A DNA stretch of 64,000 bases from Cunninghamia lanceolata (GCA_027924645.1 BSBN01000252.1:4650001-4714000), one strand, 5' to 3'. Positions 21,331 to 34,031 are shown, numbered from the stretch's first letter. Notes: generated from the sequence alone by a model not told the origin. Numbers and translations are program-made.

Positions 21331-24300
21331 TGGTATGATTTGCAAAGTAATTGTTGATTCAGGCTCAACTGAAAATTTGGTTTCCATTGAAATGGTAGAT
21401 AAGTTGAAATTGAAAAGACTTCCTCATGTTAGTCCTTATAAAGTATCATGGTTGAATAAGGGGCAACAAGTTTTGGTAGATGAACAATCATGGGTAGAAT
21501 TTGAGATAGGAGAATATAAGGACAAGATTTTGTATGATATAATTCCCATGGATGCTTGTCATTTTCTGTTAGGACATCCATGGCAATATGATAGTCAATC
21601 ACAACATGATGGTAAAACTAATTCTTTCATTATAACCAAGAATGGTAGGAAGTATAGAATGGATCCATTGCCAGATGAGAATGTAGAGAAGAATGTTTGG
21701 TCAAGTGTCATGATTGTGAGCGGTAAAGAGTTTTTAGACACCCTTAAGGAGGAAGGAACCCAAGGGTATGCTCTGATTTTGAAGCCTAAAAATAGTCCTA
21801 GTTTGCATGATCCTAGTAAGGAAGAAGTCCCTAAGGAGGTGCAGCAATTGTTAGAGAGGTATAAGGGGATTATGGTAGAAGAAATGCCTAATGAGTTGCC
21901 ACCTATTAGGGACATAAGCCATCAAATTGACTTCATACCGGGATCTACTTTGCCAAACAAAGCAGCCTACAAGATGACACCTTCTCAAAATGAAGAGATT
22001 GCCAAGCAAGTGCAAGAATTGTTGGATAAGGGATTGGTAAGAAAGAGTCTTAGCCCATGTGTTGTCCCAACAGTCCTAGCCCAGAAAAAGGATGGTAAAT
22101 GGAGGTTGTGTATGGATTATAGAGCCATTAACAAGATTACCATAAGATATAGGTTCCCTATGCCAAGGATTGAGGACCTAACAGACTGTTTGGGATGGGC
22201 TAGATACTTTTCTAAGATTGACCTTAAGAGTGGGTATCATCAAATTAGGATAAAGCAAGGGGATGAATGGAAGATAGCATTCAAAACAAATGAGGGTCTT
22301 TGAGTGGTTGGTGATGCCATTTGCTCTATCTAATGCCCCAAGTACTTTTATGCGTCTCATGAATGAAGTGTTGAAGGATTTCATTGGCAAATTTGTTGTG
22401 GTATACTTGGATGACATTCTTGTTTTCAGCAGGACTAAGGAAGAGCATTTGCAACATTTGGATTAGGTTTTGAAGAAGCTACATGATGAACAATTGATGA
22501 TCAACATGGAAAAGAGTGTATTCATGAAGGAAGAACTCACCTATCTTGGTTTTGTCATTTCCGAAGGTAGTTTGAAGATGGATTGAACAAAGGTAGAAGC
22601 CATTTTGTCATGGCCCATTCCAAAAACAGCATGTGATGTGAAAAGTTTCCATGGTTTGGCAACATTTTATAGGAAATTCATAAGGGAGTTTAGTCATATT
22701 TGTGCACCAATTTTGGATACCATCAAAGGTGGGCAGAAATGTAAGTTTTTTTGGACAAAGGTAGCCAGTGATTCTTTTGAAATTCTTAAACAAAAGGTAG
22801 CACAACAGCCCATTCTTGTTTTGCCCAACTTTAACAAGTTGTTTGTGGTGGAATGTGATGCTAATAACCTTGCTATAGGGGTTGTCCTAAGTCAAGAAGG
22901 CATGCCTATTTCTTTCTTTAGTGAAAAATTGAATGATGCTAAGAGAAAGTGCTCTACTTATGACTTGGAATTGTATGTAATGGTACAAGCTTTGAAAAAA
23001 TGGAGGCACTATCTTTTGCCTAAAGAGTTTATTATTTATACTGACAACCATGCACTTAGTTTTCTGAATTCACAGGAGAAACTCAATCATAGGCATATGA
23101 AATGGGTTGAACAACTCCAAGCATATACTTTTTCAATCAAACAAAAGAAGGGGCAGGCCAACAAAGTGGCAGATGCATTGAGTAGAAAGTTGTGTATGGT
23201 TCAATAAATTCAGTTGCAAAGTGTAGGCATTGATGCTCTCAAACATATGTATCAGGATGATGAAGATTTCAAGGAGGTATATGAAGTTTGTTCACAGTTT
23301 TCAGACTCTTATCATTCTGATTTTTCTGATTTTTTGTTGCAGCAGGGGTTGTTGTTCAAAGGTAGCCAACTATGTGTTCCTAGGTGTTCCATGAGGGAGA
23401 ACATCATAAAGGAAAAATATTGTGGTGGACTAGGAGGTCACGTTGGGCTGGATAAAACATTGGATTACGTGAAGAGGTTTTATTTTTGGCCTAAAATGCA
23501 ATCAAATATCAGAAAATTTGTTGAATGTTGTAGTATTTGTCAGAGGGCAAAGGGTACTTCATCTAATGCTAATCAATATTAGCCACTTCCTATTCCTAAT
23601 AGGCCATGGGAAAGTATTAGCATGGATTTTGTCTTGGGTCTTCCTAGGACTCAAAGAGGCTCTGATAGCATATTTGTTGTAGTCGATAGATTCCGTAAGA
23701 TGGCTCATTTCTTGCCATGTAAATGCACTAATGATGCTTCACACATTGTTGGTTTGTTCTTCAAAGAAATTGTTAGAATCCATGGTTTGCCTCTTAACAT
23801 TGTGACTGACAGGGATCCAAAGTTTGTAGGCCACTTTTGGCACACCTTGTGGAAGAAGTTGGGTACTCAATTGTCATTTACTTCAGCCTATCAGCCTCAA
23901 ACTGATGGCCAAACTGAGGTAGTGAATAGGTCCTTCGGAAATCTTCTCAGGTGTCTTACCAAACAACATGGAGAGGCATGGGATATGATCATCCCTCAAG
24001 ATGAGTTTTCTTACAATGATTCCACCAATAGAAGCACAGGAAAAAGTCCATTTGAGATTTTTTATGGTGTTCACCCAAGAGGTATTCTTGAATTGAGAGA
24101 TATCCATGGATTGGAAAGGAAGAGTGCTCAAGGTGAAGACTTTGCATTAGCCATGAAGGACATCTATGATAATGTAAGAGAAAATCTTCAAAGGAACAAT
24201 GACAAGTACAAGGAGAAAGCCAATGAAAGAAGGAGAGATGTCAAATACAAGGTTGGGGATTTGGTCATGGCACATTTGAAAAAGGAAAGACTTCCAAAGG

Positions 24301-24725
24301 GGAAGCCAACCAAACTCCTCATGAAGAAGATAGGACCATGCCGGATTGTGCATAAATTTGGGCCCAATGCCTATGAGATTGAGCTTCCTCAAGGCTTGGC
24401 CATATCTCCTATCTTTAACGTTTCAGACTTGTTTCCTTTCAAAGGTGATCATAATACAGATTTAGAGGCAGATATGATAGCAGCAAGAGATGAAGAATGG
24501 GTTAAGGGTCTTCCACCCACTCAACCATTGAAGTTGGAATGCATTCTTAACACCAAGGTATTGAAGAAGACTAGAAAGAAGACATACAAACAGTTCCTTG
24601 TCAAATGGAGTGGCTTACCCATTGAAGATGCCACTTGGATGAGTGAAGATGCCACTTGGATGAGTGAAGAAGACATCTTGAAGCATGGTGTCACAATTGC
24701 TGATCTACTTCCTCAAGAGACTTGA
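21331..24725 (+). pseudogene. Element B pol: protease, RT, RNase H, integrase, chromodomain
   Basis: It continues gag in frame. Domains in order: aspartic protease VDSGSTENLVS; reverse transcriptase with YLDD intact at 22404-22415; RNase H (VVECDANN, TDNHALSFLNS, NKVADALSRKL); integrase zinc finger (HVGLDKTL to CSICQRAKG) and DDE core (MDFVLGLP, VTDRDPKF, GQTEVVNR); chromodomain (FLVKWSGLP). Compared with element A, a 2-nt deletion at about 22301 shifts the frame inside RT. Stops at about 22464, 22583, 23205 and 23580 break the rest. The chromodomain has a 21-bp tandem duplication at 24627-24668. Catalytic residues otherwise look intact, so decay is by frame, not by active site. Confidence 0.93.
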
Positions 24726-24738
24726 GTTCTCTTTCCAC

Positions 24739-24748
24739 CCGGGGAGTA
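24739..24748 (+). other. Element B polypurine tract
   Basis: A CCGGGGAGTA stretch directly before the 3' LTR. It is short and not pure purine; element A has a comparable GGGGAGTA before its LTR. Confidence 0.6.
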
Positions 24749-26349
24749 TGGTGCAAGAGCACCAAGGAGGCCAAAAGACTCATGTCATGTTTTTGTTGTT
24801 CATTTTGTTGTGTTGCTTTCATAAGGTCTTGGAGACCATTCTCATGTTGTAATAAGGGCTATGATGCCATGTTTGTAATAAACAATCATACAATCATACA
24901 TTGTATAGGAGGCAGTCATATAAAACTTCATGTTGTAAGCCTTGTTCAGGCATCTAGGACAGAGTCAAAGAGTCTAGTGCCTAAACCAAGGCCTAATTAC
25001 ATTGTAAAGGTGTTTGAAGACTCATAAACACTGATGCCTATGCAAACAAACTGGTAATTAGTTGAAGTTTCAAACTGCACAAGGAAGTTTGAAGTAGTTA
25101 TGGCTTCCATCATCGACCAAATTGTCTTCAATGAGGTTGTCAAGGTGTATAAAAGGATAAATACCCTTGAACAAGAAAAATTTATGTGGTGCAAGGAGTT
25201 CTATGCAATAAAAACATCAATTCTCTGCTATTTTGTTGGTTTTTCTGTATTTTCTGAAGAAACAGTCCATACTATTCATCTGTACGGAATAGTCATGAGC
25301 CCCAAATGTGTGGGATGAGTAGAGTGAAGGATTAACTTGCAATCAAGTCCAATTTGGTGTCTTGACATTCACTAAGGAGTTTTTTATAACCATATCTCTG
25401 GGACTGCTCATTTAGACGACTCTATTTTCCTGAAGAAGTCGCTACTACAGGACGTACATTCCTCAGGTACTATACTATCTGCATCTGTCCATGATTTGAT
25501 TTGTGGAATGAAGGGGTTGTCTATCATTTGAAGTGGTTTAGGAGTCTTGGTAGTTGCATTGTATGGAGATATAAGGTTTTCTTCCAAAATAGTCTCATTA
25601 AAACCTAAACAAGGGTTTGTTCCAAACGATGGATGATTGACCATCCCACTATCTTTCAAGGCCATAAGACCAGTGGGATGGGCATACATTCATTTTTTTT
25701 TCAAGTGTTTTCGATGATTACAGGAGAGGGAGAGTTGATGTTTGCAATATTTGTTAGAAGAGGCTTAATATGACCATGTATTAAGCCAATTGGAGGAACC
25801 ATAGAGGCATTTTTGGGAACAACAGATTGTATGAGGACAAAACCCACAAAATCCATAGTTTTGGCATGTATTCTAAGTGTTCAAACCATTTGTGGAGTTC
25901 TGTGTATGCATTTCATAGTGGTCTCTTTGTATTTTAGGCCTAATTTGGGCTCTAGGTCATTGAGAGTAGTTAAAGGTTGGGGTATATCATCCAAAACAAC
26001 CTATACCTAGTTTTGGATATGTGATAGGGAGTCCAAATGGGTATCTCTTGATTGTCCAAGTTCTACATTTGAAGGTCTGCAACGAAAGTTATTCATGATT
26101 GTTCTCTTTTTTAGGGCTACAAGCAAAATCTTGGGTTTGTGAAGGAAGTACTAATCCTGAGTTTGGTCTGCCTTTTCCAAATGTTGGAATGGGTCCAACA
26201 ACATCTAAAATCAACCTTTCCATGAAGAATTTAGAGTCTCAAACTGTTGTTCCCACTTTTGTAAACTGACCTTTGAAATTGGGTTTTTGGGTGTAGTGAA
26301 AACCTTGTCTAGTTTGCTATCCTCCAACTGTTCCATTGCCTGTACATCA
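24749..26349 (+). repeat. Element B 3' LTR
   Basis: A 1,601-bp copy from TGGTGCAAGAGC to GTACATCA, colinear with 18500-20086. It includes the same TATA box, AATAAA and antisense frame. A 10-bp tandem duplication (ACAATCATAC at about 24890) is specific to this copy. Confidence 0.95.
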
Positions 26350-26354
26350 TTCTG
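26350..26354. repeat. Target site duplication TTCTG, right copy
   Basis: Exact match to 18495-18499. Confidence 0.92.
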
Positions 26355-26830
26355 TAAGGAGATCTTGTGTTGTTGTTGGTGATGTTGATGGTGCTTTAGT
26401 TGGTAAGGATGGATGGGGTGGTCATTCATGTTAGGGGGTGTTTGAAGTTGTGGTGTCAGAATTGGTGAAGACATTAGTGACTACGGTGTTGTAAATGGAA
26501 TAGGCATTGAATCTGGTATTGGTGACAGAGAGAGATTTATTAGAGGTCTTAGATTTTGATGAGGTGGTGGCATGGACATTAGATTAGCTGGTGGCTATAA
26601 AACTAGAGATAGGTTTGGTGGTGTTTTTGGTGGGGTTGTTGGTCGAGGAGCAGGATGTGGCCTTGGTAGTGGTGCTGAGGGGAGCTATGGTGGAGGTGTT
26701 AGATGTGACTTGGGTGGTGGAGGAAACTGATGGTAGTTGTGATCTTGGTGGTGGTCATGGGGTAGTTGGGGTTGGATGGTGGTCTGGGTGGAGCTGGCTG
26801 TGGTTGTGGGTGTAGTTTTGGGGAGGAGCT
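26355..26830 (-). pseudogene. X1 proline-rich coding-like stretch
   Basis: Host sequence resuming after element B. On the minus strand it is Pro/Thr/His-rich (PPPPKSHLT, RPTTPPKTPPN), with the G-rich complement on the plus strand. Stops and frame changes interrupt it. It probably encoded a low-complexity linker of the same unknown X product as the exon at 26910-27251. Confidence 0.35.
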
Positions 26831-26909
26831 CTTTCAGATTTAGCATTTATGACTTCAGGCATATGCCAATTTATGGATGGTCACTTTAGTGACAATATCT
26901 TGTTCGTTT

Positions 26910-27251
26910 TCAATCCCAATTGGTGGATCTTCTATGGATCTTGCAAGAAATTCCTGCTATGTTAGTTGGTAGATATTTTTGGGGTGTCTTGTTAATGTTT
27001 TTCACATTAAAAGCTTCTATGGCTACTTGGGTCAATTGTTTGTCAGTTTTTGCTATACCATATGCCTATTCATGTAGTAGGATTGTAGGCATATCACCCA
27101 TATTATGGAATCTTTTATTTTTCTTGCCTCACCAGTTGCATTCCTTTATTGGTGGTCGTTGTGCCTTTTTTCTTGATATGTCCCCCCTTTGTGCTATCCA
27201 ATTTGGAACTTCAATATATTTCGTATGGGTGCTCCACACCTTATCTCTAAA
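26910..27251 (-). pseudogene. X1 conserved-looking exon, unknown family
   Basis: About 113 minus-strand codons in one frame with only two internal stops (one TGA, one TAG). It includes TKYIEVPNWIAQRGDISRKK, RFHNMGDMPTILLHE and NKTPQKYLPTNIAGISCK. The composition is that of a soluble basic protein with no membrane segment. It ends at a TGA before the Pro-rich stretch. I do not recognise the family; a transposon-encoded protein is the likeliest source. Confidence 0.45.
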
Positions 27252-27409
27252 CAAAAGTAAATGTATATGAAAATATTATTCTAAATTAAACATAATATTA
27301 GGTTATTTTATAATTATAATTTTTTTTAAATCATTAAAAACCTATATTATATTATCCTCTAATATCAGTCTCAAGGTACCAAGATATTATAAACTAATTA
27401 TGCACCTTC

Positions 27410-27645
27410 CTTATTTACTTAAAGACAAAATTCAGTTGGAGAATTTTAAAAATTTGAGAAACAAAATTATTTTATTTAATTAAAGAGAAAATTCACCTCA
27501 ATAATTTTATAAAACTAAAAACAAAATTCAAAATGAAGCTATTTTATTTACCTAAAATGGAAAATTCACCTCAAGAATTTTTTAAAAAGTGAAAACCAAA
27601 ATTCATATTCATATGCAAGTTATTTTAAAAAAGGATCAAAATTTA
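27410..27645. repeat. AT-rich degenerate tandem repeat
   Basis: About three units of roughly 75 bp sharing the words TTTATTTA(C/A)(C/T)TAAA, AAAATTCACCTCAA and AAAACAAAATTCA, each diverged. Flanking AT-rich sequence to 28078 has no gene I can support, only a short minus-strand stretch (FLTLQQRDIERYDTTI) of unknown type at about 27940-28000. Confidence 0.6.
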
Positions 27646-28078
27646 TAACCACTATTTACACCTTTGATATTTTAATGGAAGACATACTACTTATTAAATG
27701 CCCTAGATAATGTTTAATAATAATAATTATTTTAATGTCAACACTTCCATAGTTTTGGTTACCATTATTTTTTAACATGCTAATGCCATTACACTCCACC
27801 CTGTGCTGCTACTGTAGGTGTTCAATTATATTCTAATCATTAGGTAAAACATCCTCATCTTCAAAATCATTATGATTTTCAATTTCATCTAGAATAATCC
27901 TTTGTTCAAAATTCCATGAATTATATTTGAGTGACTCTCAATTTGATGAAATTGTAGTATCATAACGTTCGATATCTCTTTGTTGTAATGTCAAAAATTG
28001 CATACCATTACAATTTGACACTACGTGTCAAAACCACCTTAGTGCTTGTGCCTTCTCTCTACATTATAGGATAAGGTA

Positions 28079-29570
28079 TGTTTAATTTAGGATTCTTTCT
28101 CTCAATTTCCTCAAGTTTCATTTTGATTCTCAGATCTATAGTCATATGATTCTAAGGTATCTTGTGCGACCAGGAGCTAGTATTGTCTGGACTTTAGCAC
28201 TGAGTGCAGATGTCTACACAACGTGCTAGCGTCTCGTGTCTCTTTGTCTCCGGGTGACCATTTCTAGGCATTACTAGATGCCTCTAGTAACCATGAAACT
28301 TTTTGGTAACGCCTTCCCGAGGCGCAAAATGTCTCTTTGGATGCCTTTATGGGATTTTCCCTCTAAAAATTTGATTTTGAATCAATCTTGGAGAATGGGG
28401 ACAAAATCTCACACTTTCTTCTCATTCTCTTAAGCTCACAACACTCTCTTGGCTCTACTCTACCAAAAATCCTTTTCAAATTCACTTTGCACAATAGCTA
28501 CACAGATTTTGACACTCTTTCTTGGTGTGATAATATTTTCATTGCCTCTTGGAGATTCTTGGGTTTTCTTGGTGCTCATTTAAAGCAATCTATCTTGCTG
28601 AGGTTTGGACCTAGATGCAATAACTTCAAGCTCTAGTAATTGTGTAGCTTCCTTCCATCATCAAATTGGTAAGGTTGTTTATTGTTTTTCTCTATAAACT
28701 CTCATTTCAATCTATTTCATATTACATAGCATTGTCATGGTGTAGACCACCATTGTGATATCTTGTACTAGCTCCATGCTTATGTTTTCCTTCTCTATAG
28801 ACCAGGGAAGTAAATCCTTTAGTTAATTTGCTTTATTATTTCTCTTAGCTACTAGACACACTTAGGGTAAGAGCACACACAATTTTTTCCTTTGATTTTT
28901 CCTCTACATATTGATCCGTTGTTGGTGGAGGTTGGAAGACTGAAATTGGGAGTTGACTGAGGCAAGTCCCTAAGAAGCCCAACTGTTTTTTCTCTCTCTC
29001 ACTTTGCAAGTTTTTTTGAGGAGGGGACTCTACAACTGCATGAAGGTTTTGTTTGTCCTCTTCCCCTCTTTGTGTCAATTCATTTCATTAATCTAGTTGG
29101 TTCTATTCTGATTTTTTGTGTTGATTAGATATCACTGGGTATACTTGCCATCTGAATTTGTGTTGTGTAGATGACATGGGTCCATATAGACTTAGTAATA
29201 TTTATTTTTGGCACATTTCAGACTCCAAATCTCAACACAAACATCCTAATAGTGAGCTATTGTCCAAGGTAGTGAGATCCTCTCTAGCTACAAGTTTCAT
29301 ATTCCTATCACTTTCTTCCTTTGCTATTAGTTTCTTTCAATTCTACTTGTACTATAGTTCAATTTTAGTATTTCATTATTTTCCCTTCATTGTTAAATTA
29401 CTAGTCTAGAGTTCATTTTGCATTGATTGGGACAAATAGTGATTCTATTACAATCTAGAGTAGGTTCTTGAACATCTAAAACCTTAGCTAATAGAATCTA
29501 AATGTGGTGTTAGTGGATAATTCACTTAACTGAAGTTATTCAATTGAAGAGTATTTTTTCCTACACTACA
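28079..29570 (+). repeat. Element L left LTR
   Basis: 1,492 bp, TGTTTAATTTAGG to CTACACTACA. Diverged from 31182-32689 by many substitutions and small indels. Confidence 0.75.
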
Positions 29571-29787
29571 TTTTGGTAAACTTGACATGTTGAATTTAAG
29601 TATCTTCTTCTTTGTTGTGGTTCATCCTTTTATTGAGGTGAACTCGTTGTCCTAAAATAAAAAAATAAAATCATTTTCCTTTCATCATTTGACACTGTGT
29701 TGTGAATTCTAAACATAGTTTACAAGCTTCACGACCTAGTCATCCAACTCTTCATACATTATGCTTAGGATCTTGTGACATCTTGAG

Positions 29788-30610
29788 ATGGCTTTTTCTA
29801 CTAATCCTACCACACCCATTTGTAGTGCTCCTAATTTCACTACTATTTCTACCTCTCTTTAATCTCCTTCTTCTCACACAATACTGGGGACTACCTTTCA
29901 TGATGTGGAGTCGGTCTTTGATCATGAGATAGCCCTTGACTATGTCCCACCAAAAAGAATTATTGCTTTAGATCACTACTTGGCCGATTTTCAAGACTTT
30001 CTACATCATGAAGACATATCTAAGTTTGTTATGCCTCTATCAACACCCTCCACATGTTATGTTAACAAATCATCCACAAGGTATCACTTTCCTTCATGAC
30101 ATTGCCCACATAGTGCATAGTGATACACTGCCTTTTTTGAGTTCTTACATAGATTCTCAAGACTCTCAATCCAACATTCTTGGAGGTCAGCTCTCCCTTC
30201 CTTTATCTACTAACAATGTTCATACTTTTACTTCTTTTCAAATGGCTACCAATACAGGTCTCATGCTGGTAGTGTAGGGTTTGGTTTGTCTATTGGGGCA
30301 ATGAATCCTATTAAGAAATATAGATTCATCACACCCTCAAGAGCCTTATAGTTCACTTTTCCTCCCAATGCCTCCTATGTTTCTCAATCACTTTCACAAC
30401 CTCTTGTTTCTACCCCTCTTCCTCCACCCACACATACTACATATCCCATCATCAATCAATGATTACAAAATGTTGTCTCCTTGTAACAACTTGCTACCCT
30501 TTGTACCTCCACATCACAACCCCAAAAAGGATAATTGTAAAGATGTAGAGGGTTCTTCAAGCAAAGGTATGAATTCCCTAGGCTCAGAACCTACAAAACC
30601 ACAGTGTTAG
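29788..30610 (+). pseudogene. Element L gag-like reading frame
   Basis: The ATG at 29788 opens a frame (MAFSTNPTTPICSAPNF) with one stop near 29860. It continues as ESVFDHEIALDYVPPKRIIA and LADFQDFLHHEDIS to 30099. A frame change near 30060 leads into HDIAHIVHSDTLPFLSSYI and a Ser/Pro-rich tail with another frame change. No zinc knuckle or protease site is visible. Gag-like is inferred from position between the LTRs, not from a motif. Confidence 0.4.
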
Positions 30611-31181
30611 ACAATAAACTTGCACAAGAGGTAATGTGAGAACCACATATATATAAACATCCAAAAACGATTAGATTAAATATGGTTTACCTAAACATAT
30701 GTTTGTAGCAAATTGTATAATCTAATACACAATCTACAACTATCTACAACAAGACACACACACACAAGAAAATAATGAAAACAAAATAATAGCTAGAGGC
30801 ATTTCTAGCACACTATGAGAGATAAAAGGATGCCAAGTATGGTTCTAGGGATAGCACACTATGAGATCTAGGAACCATACCGAACTCTTGTGGGCCACTA
30901 GGAGTAATAAACTGCATTGTTAGGTGACTCATAAAGAGTGCAAAACAAGTAGATGAAAGTGTGGTCAAACCAAGCAAGTGCATCAACTTAGGACCACAAG
31001 CTACAAGGCGCTTCTAGAGCACATAACTGCAATGAGCAAACAATCGATATGGTGTGTACAAAAATGTTTAAAGCAGGAAATTATGCCCCCACCTTAAAAT
31101 AATTACATAAAGCATAGATATGCAAATAATTTTAAGTGACAAAATGGGAAAAGAGCTTGGGGAGTAATTTTTCCTATGCCA

Positions 31182-32689
31182 TGTTTAATTTAGGCATCTT
31201 TCTCTCATTTTCCTCAAATTCCATTCTAATGCTTAGATAGTCATATGATTCAAAGGTATCATGTGTGACTAGGAGCTGGTTTTGCCTATACTTTAAAATT
31301 GAGTGCAGACGTCTTCACGGTGCGCTACCATACCACATATGTTTTCCACTAGGTGATCATTTTTAGGAATTTCTAGATGTCTCTAGTGATCATGAGACAT
31401 TCTCGTAATGCCTCCTCAAGGCACATAACATCTCTTTGCATGAATTTTTAGGATTTTTCCCTCTAAAGGTTGGATTTTGAATCAATCTTGTAGAATGGGG
31501 ACAAACTCTCACACTTTCATTTCACTCTCTCAAGCTCACAACACTCTCTTAGCTCTACACTATTAAAAATCTTTTGCAAATTCACTCTCCACGGTAGATA
31601 CATAAGTTTGGACACTCTTTCTTAGTGTGATAATATTTTCATTGGCTCTTGTATATGCTTGGGTTTTTTTGGTGCTCATTTGAAGCTCTATCTTTCTAGG
31701 GTTTGGACCTGTGCAACAAGTTTAATCTCTTGTAATTATGTAGCTTCCTTCCTACATCAGATTGCTAAGGTGGTTTATTTCTTTTCTCTATAAGCTCTCA
31801 TTTCAATCTATTTTATATTACATATCATTGTCATTGTTTAGACCACCATTTTTCCTTGGATTGGTATGGTGTAGACCACCATTGTGATATATTGCACTGG
31901 TTGCATGCTTGTGGGTTCCTTCCCTATAGACCAAGGAAGTAATTCCTTTAGTTAATTTATTTTATTGTTTCTCTTAGCTCCTAGAGAGACATAGGGTAAG
32001 AGCACACACATTTTTCCTTTGATTTTACCTCTACATATCGATCTACTACTCATGGAGGTTTGAGGACCAATACGAGGACTTGATTGAGGCAAGTTCCTAA
32101 GTAGACCAACTATTTCCTCTCTCTTTGTAGGTGTTTTTGTGGAGGGGAGTCTACAACTGCGCAAAGGTTTTGTTTGTTCTCTTCCTTTCTTTGTGTCAAT
32201 TCATTTAACTAATCTAGTTGGTTCTATTCTAATTTTTTGTGTTGATTAGATATCACTAGGTATACTTGGGATTTGAATTTGTGTTGTGCAGATGACTTGG
32301 GTCTATATAAACCTATTAATTTTTATTTTTGGAATGTTTCAGACTCTAGCACCTAGTGCAAATGTCCTCATGGTGCACTATTGTTCGAGGTAGTGAGATC
32401 CTCTATCTAGCTATAGGTTCCACCTTCCTATCTATTTCTTCGTTTCCTATCAATTTCTTTCAATTTTTCTTATAGTAGTTCAATTTTAGTATTTCATTAT
32501 TTTCCCTTCATTGTTAAATAACTGGTCTAGTTCATTTTGCATTGATTTGGACATGTAGTGATTTTGTTGCAACCTAGAGTATGCTCTTGAACATATAAAA
32601 CTTTAGATAACAGAATTTGAGTGTGGTGTTAGTGGAGAATTCACTTAGTTGAAGTCATTCAGTTGAGGAGTAATTTTTCTTACACCTCA
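31182..32689 (+). repeat. Element L right LTR
   Basis: 1,508 bp, TGTTTAATTTAGG to TACACCTCA, colinear with 28079-29570. It carries a short internal duplication of the AGACCACCATT words at about 31840-31885. Confidence 0.75.
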
Positions 32690-32694
32690 TTTGT

Positions 32695-34031
32695 AAATTG
32701 CAAAATATCTTGTGCAACAATATAACTCTAACAAACAAAAGTCAACCAATTTTTCTAATTGGCATGCAAGTATGGTGATAATCTAGGAAACACTCTCAAA
32801 ATAGTTACCATAGTCCTTGCCTCACATTTGTTATCTCTTCTCTGCTTGGGATTATATGTCAAAGATCTAGCTGCATCTATAAGTGAAACATTTTCCATTG
32901 CATATGGTCTATCTAACTATCGTTCAGTGAAATTTCTAGGTGAGTTTCATTATCATTTTCTTCATTTTTTTATTGGCTTGAACACCTCTCTTGAAACATT
33001 TAATGTGGCAAATACTATACTACTTTCTACCAATGGTAACCCCAATAACATATGGCATATTTCTTGTGCTCCAATGTCTCTTTCAATGAAGGTTTCTATT
33101 AGATCATGTATGCTTTTGATACTGCTTCATTGGGGTTTTCAATGTTTGTAAGTTGCATTAACATTTGATAATATGTTTCTAAATTGTTTTCAGCTTTTGT
33201 CACATACGTTGCATTATAATTCATTACAACATGTCTTGAAAGAATCAGTTACCAATCTACATTTGCTCTCCATAACTAAAGTATGTTACGATTATGTGTA
33301 TAATTTACTTGATCATCATTTCTAGCATGTTCATCTATATAAATTATCTCTTGTGGATGGGTCTTCAAATAATTTTGATCCATTTAGATGCAAAAAAGTA
33401 AGTTGTTAGTTTATATAAATATTTTAATTATTTCTTGATAAAAAAAAATTTGAATGTATGAACACCTTACCTACACACTATCCTTCCCATTTTTCTACAT
33501 AGGAAATCACCCTCTTTACACATTGTATGATGTTCAACACAATTGAATAACTCTTCATAGTCACATTCCAAGTCCATCTGACTCAGTTGTGTATTTTGAA
33601 GACATGGATGTTGTGTAAAATTTTGTAGGACTTATAATTTGTAATATAACATACTTTATCAATTAAAATAATTAAAAAATAATTATAATGTATTTTGAAA
33701 TAAATATAGAAATTTTAAGAATTACTATCATACCTGTATGTTTCATTGATGTGAATCTCCCTGTGGATTCCATGCATGAACAATATAATCAAAGTATTTA
33801 TGATCCTTTTGTCTTTCATGATCATTTCCCTAATCAAGGTTGTCTATGTTTGGTTCTCCCTCTAACCATATGAATCCATGTACATGTGGTGAACCTCTAT
33901 GCTACCATTCATATCTAGACCAATAATCTTTTACTTTCATTCCCTTTTGTAGCATTTCCTTTTGAAACATTGTATATCATAAGTGCATGTAATGTGCCAC
34001 AATATGGGGGTAAGTCAATAATATTTAGATT
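32695..34031 (-). pseudogene. Helitron Rep-domain fragment, copy 1
   Basis: Minus-strand remains of a Helitron RepHel protein, which nicks and joins single-stranded DNA in rolling-circle transposition. From the upstream end: the Rep core EWQHRGSPHVHG-like block with the HUH motif His-Val-His intact at 33878-33886. Then an AT-rich insert (about 33600-33740), a Cys-containing block (VEHHTMCKEGDFLCRKMGR), LWRANVDW plus TKAENNLETYYQM, RDIGAQEICHMLLGLPLVES and NVSREVF, and finally ILRVFPRLSPY. This is the family's standard order. Frames shift several times and stops are frequent. The helicase part is absent; at 32690 the fragment meets element L and at about 34031 it meets unrelated sequence. Confidence 0.85.

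Larger units (their letters stand above)
18500..26349 (+). mobile_element. Element B: full-length Ty3/gypsy chromovirus-like retrotransposon
   Basis: A 7,850-bp plus-strand element with LTRs 18500-20086 and 24749-26349, a perfect TTCTG target duplication, a primer-binding site, gag-pol with chromodomain and a purine-rich tract before the 3' LTR. It is inserted in X1. It is of the same family as element A, in the opposite orientation. In the first 150 bases of the LTRs I count about eight mismatches and one 10-bp insertion, so it is not recent. Coding decay (stops plus one 2-nt deletion) makes it non-autonomous. Confidence 0.96.
28079..32689 (+). mobile_element. Element L: LTR element with only a gag-like frame
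   Basis: Two direct repeats of about 1.5 kb (28079-29570 and 31182-32689, both TG...CA) flank a 1.6-kb middle. The middle has a broken plus-strand reading frame and no RT, integrase or protease motif. A purine-rich run at 31144-31164 precedes the right repeat. This fits a non-autonomous LTR retrotransposon (LARD/TRIM type). The flanking 5-mers (AGGTA and TTTGT) do not match, and no initiator tRNA-Met site follows the left repeat, so borders or history are uncertain; two duplicated segments remain an alternative. Confidence 0.65.

Noticed and set aside
33600..33740. A clean intron in the Helitron Rep gene
   Set aside because: The AT-rich insert has GT and AG candidates in both copies, but joining them does not keep the reading frame.
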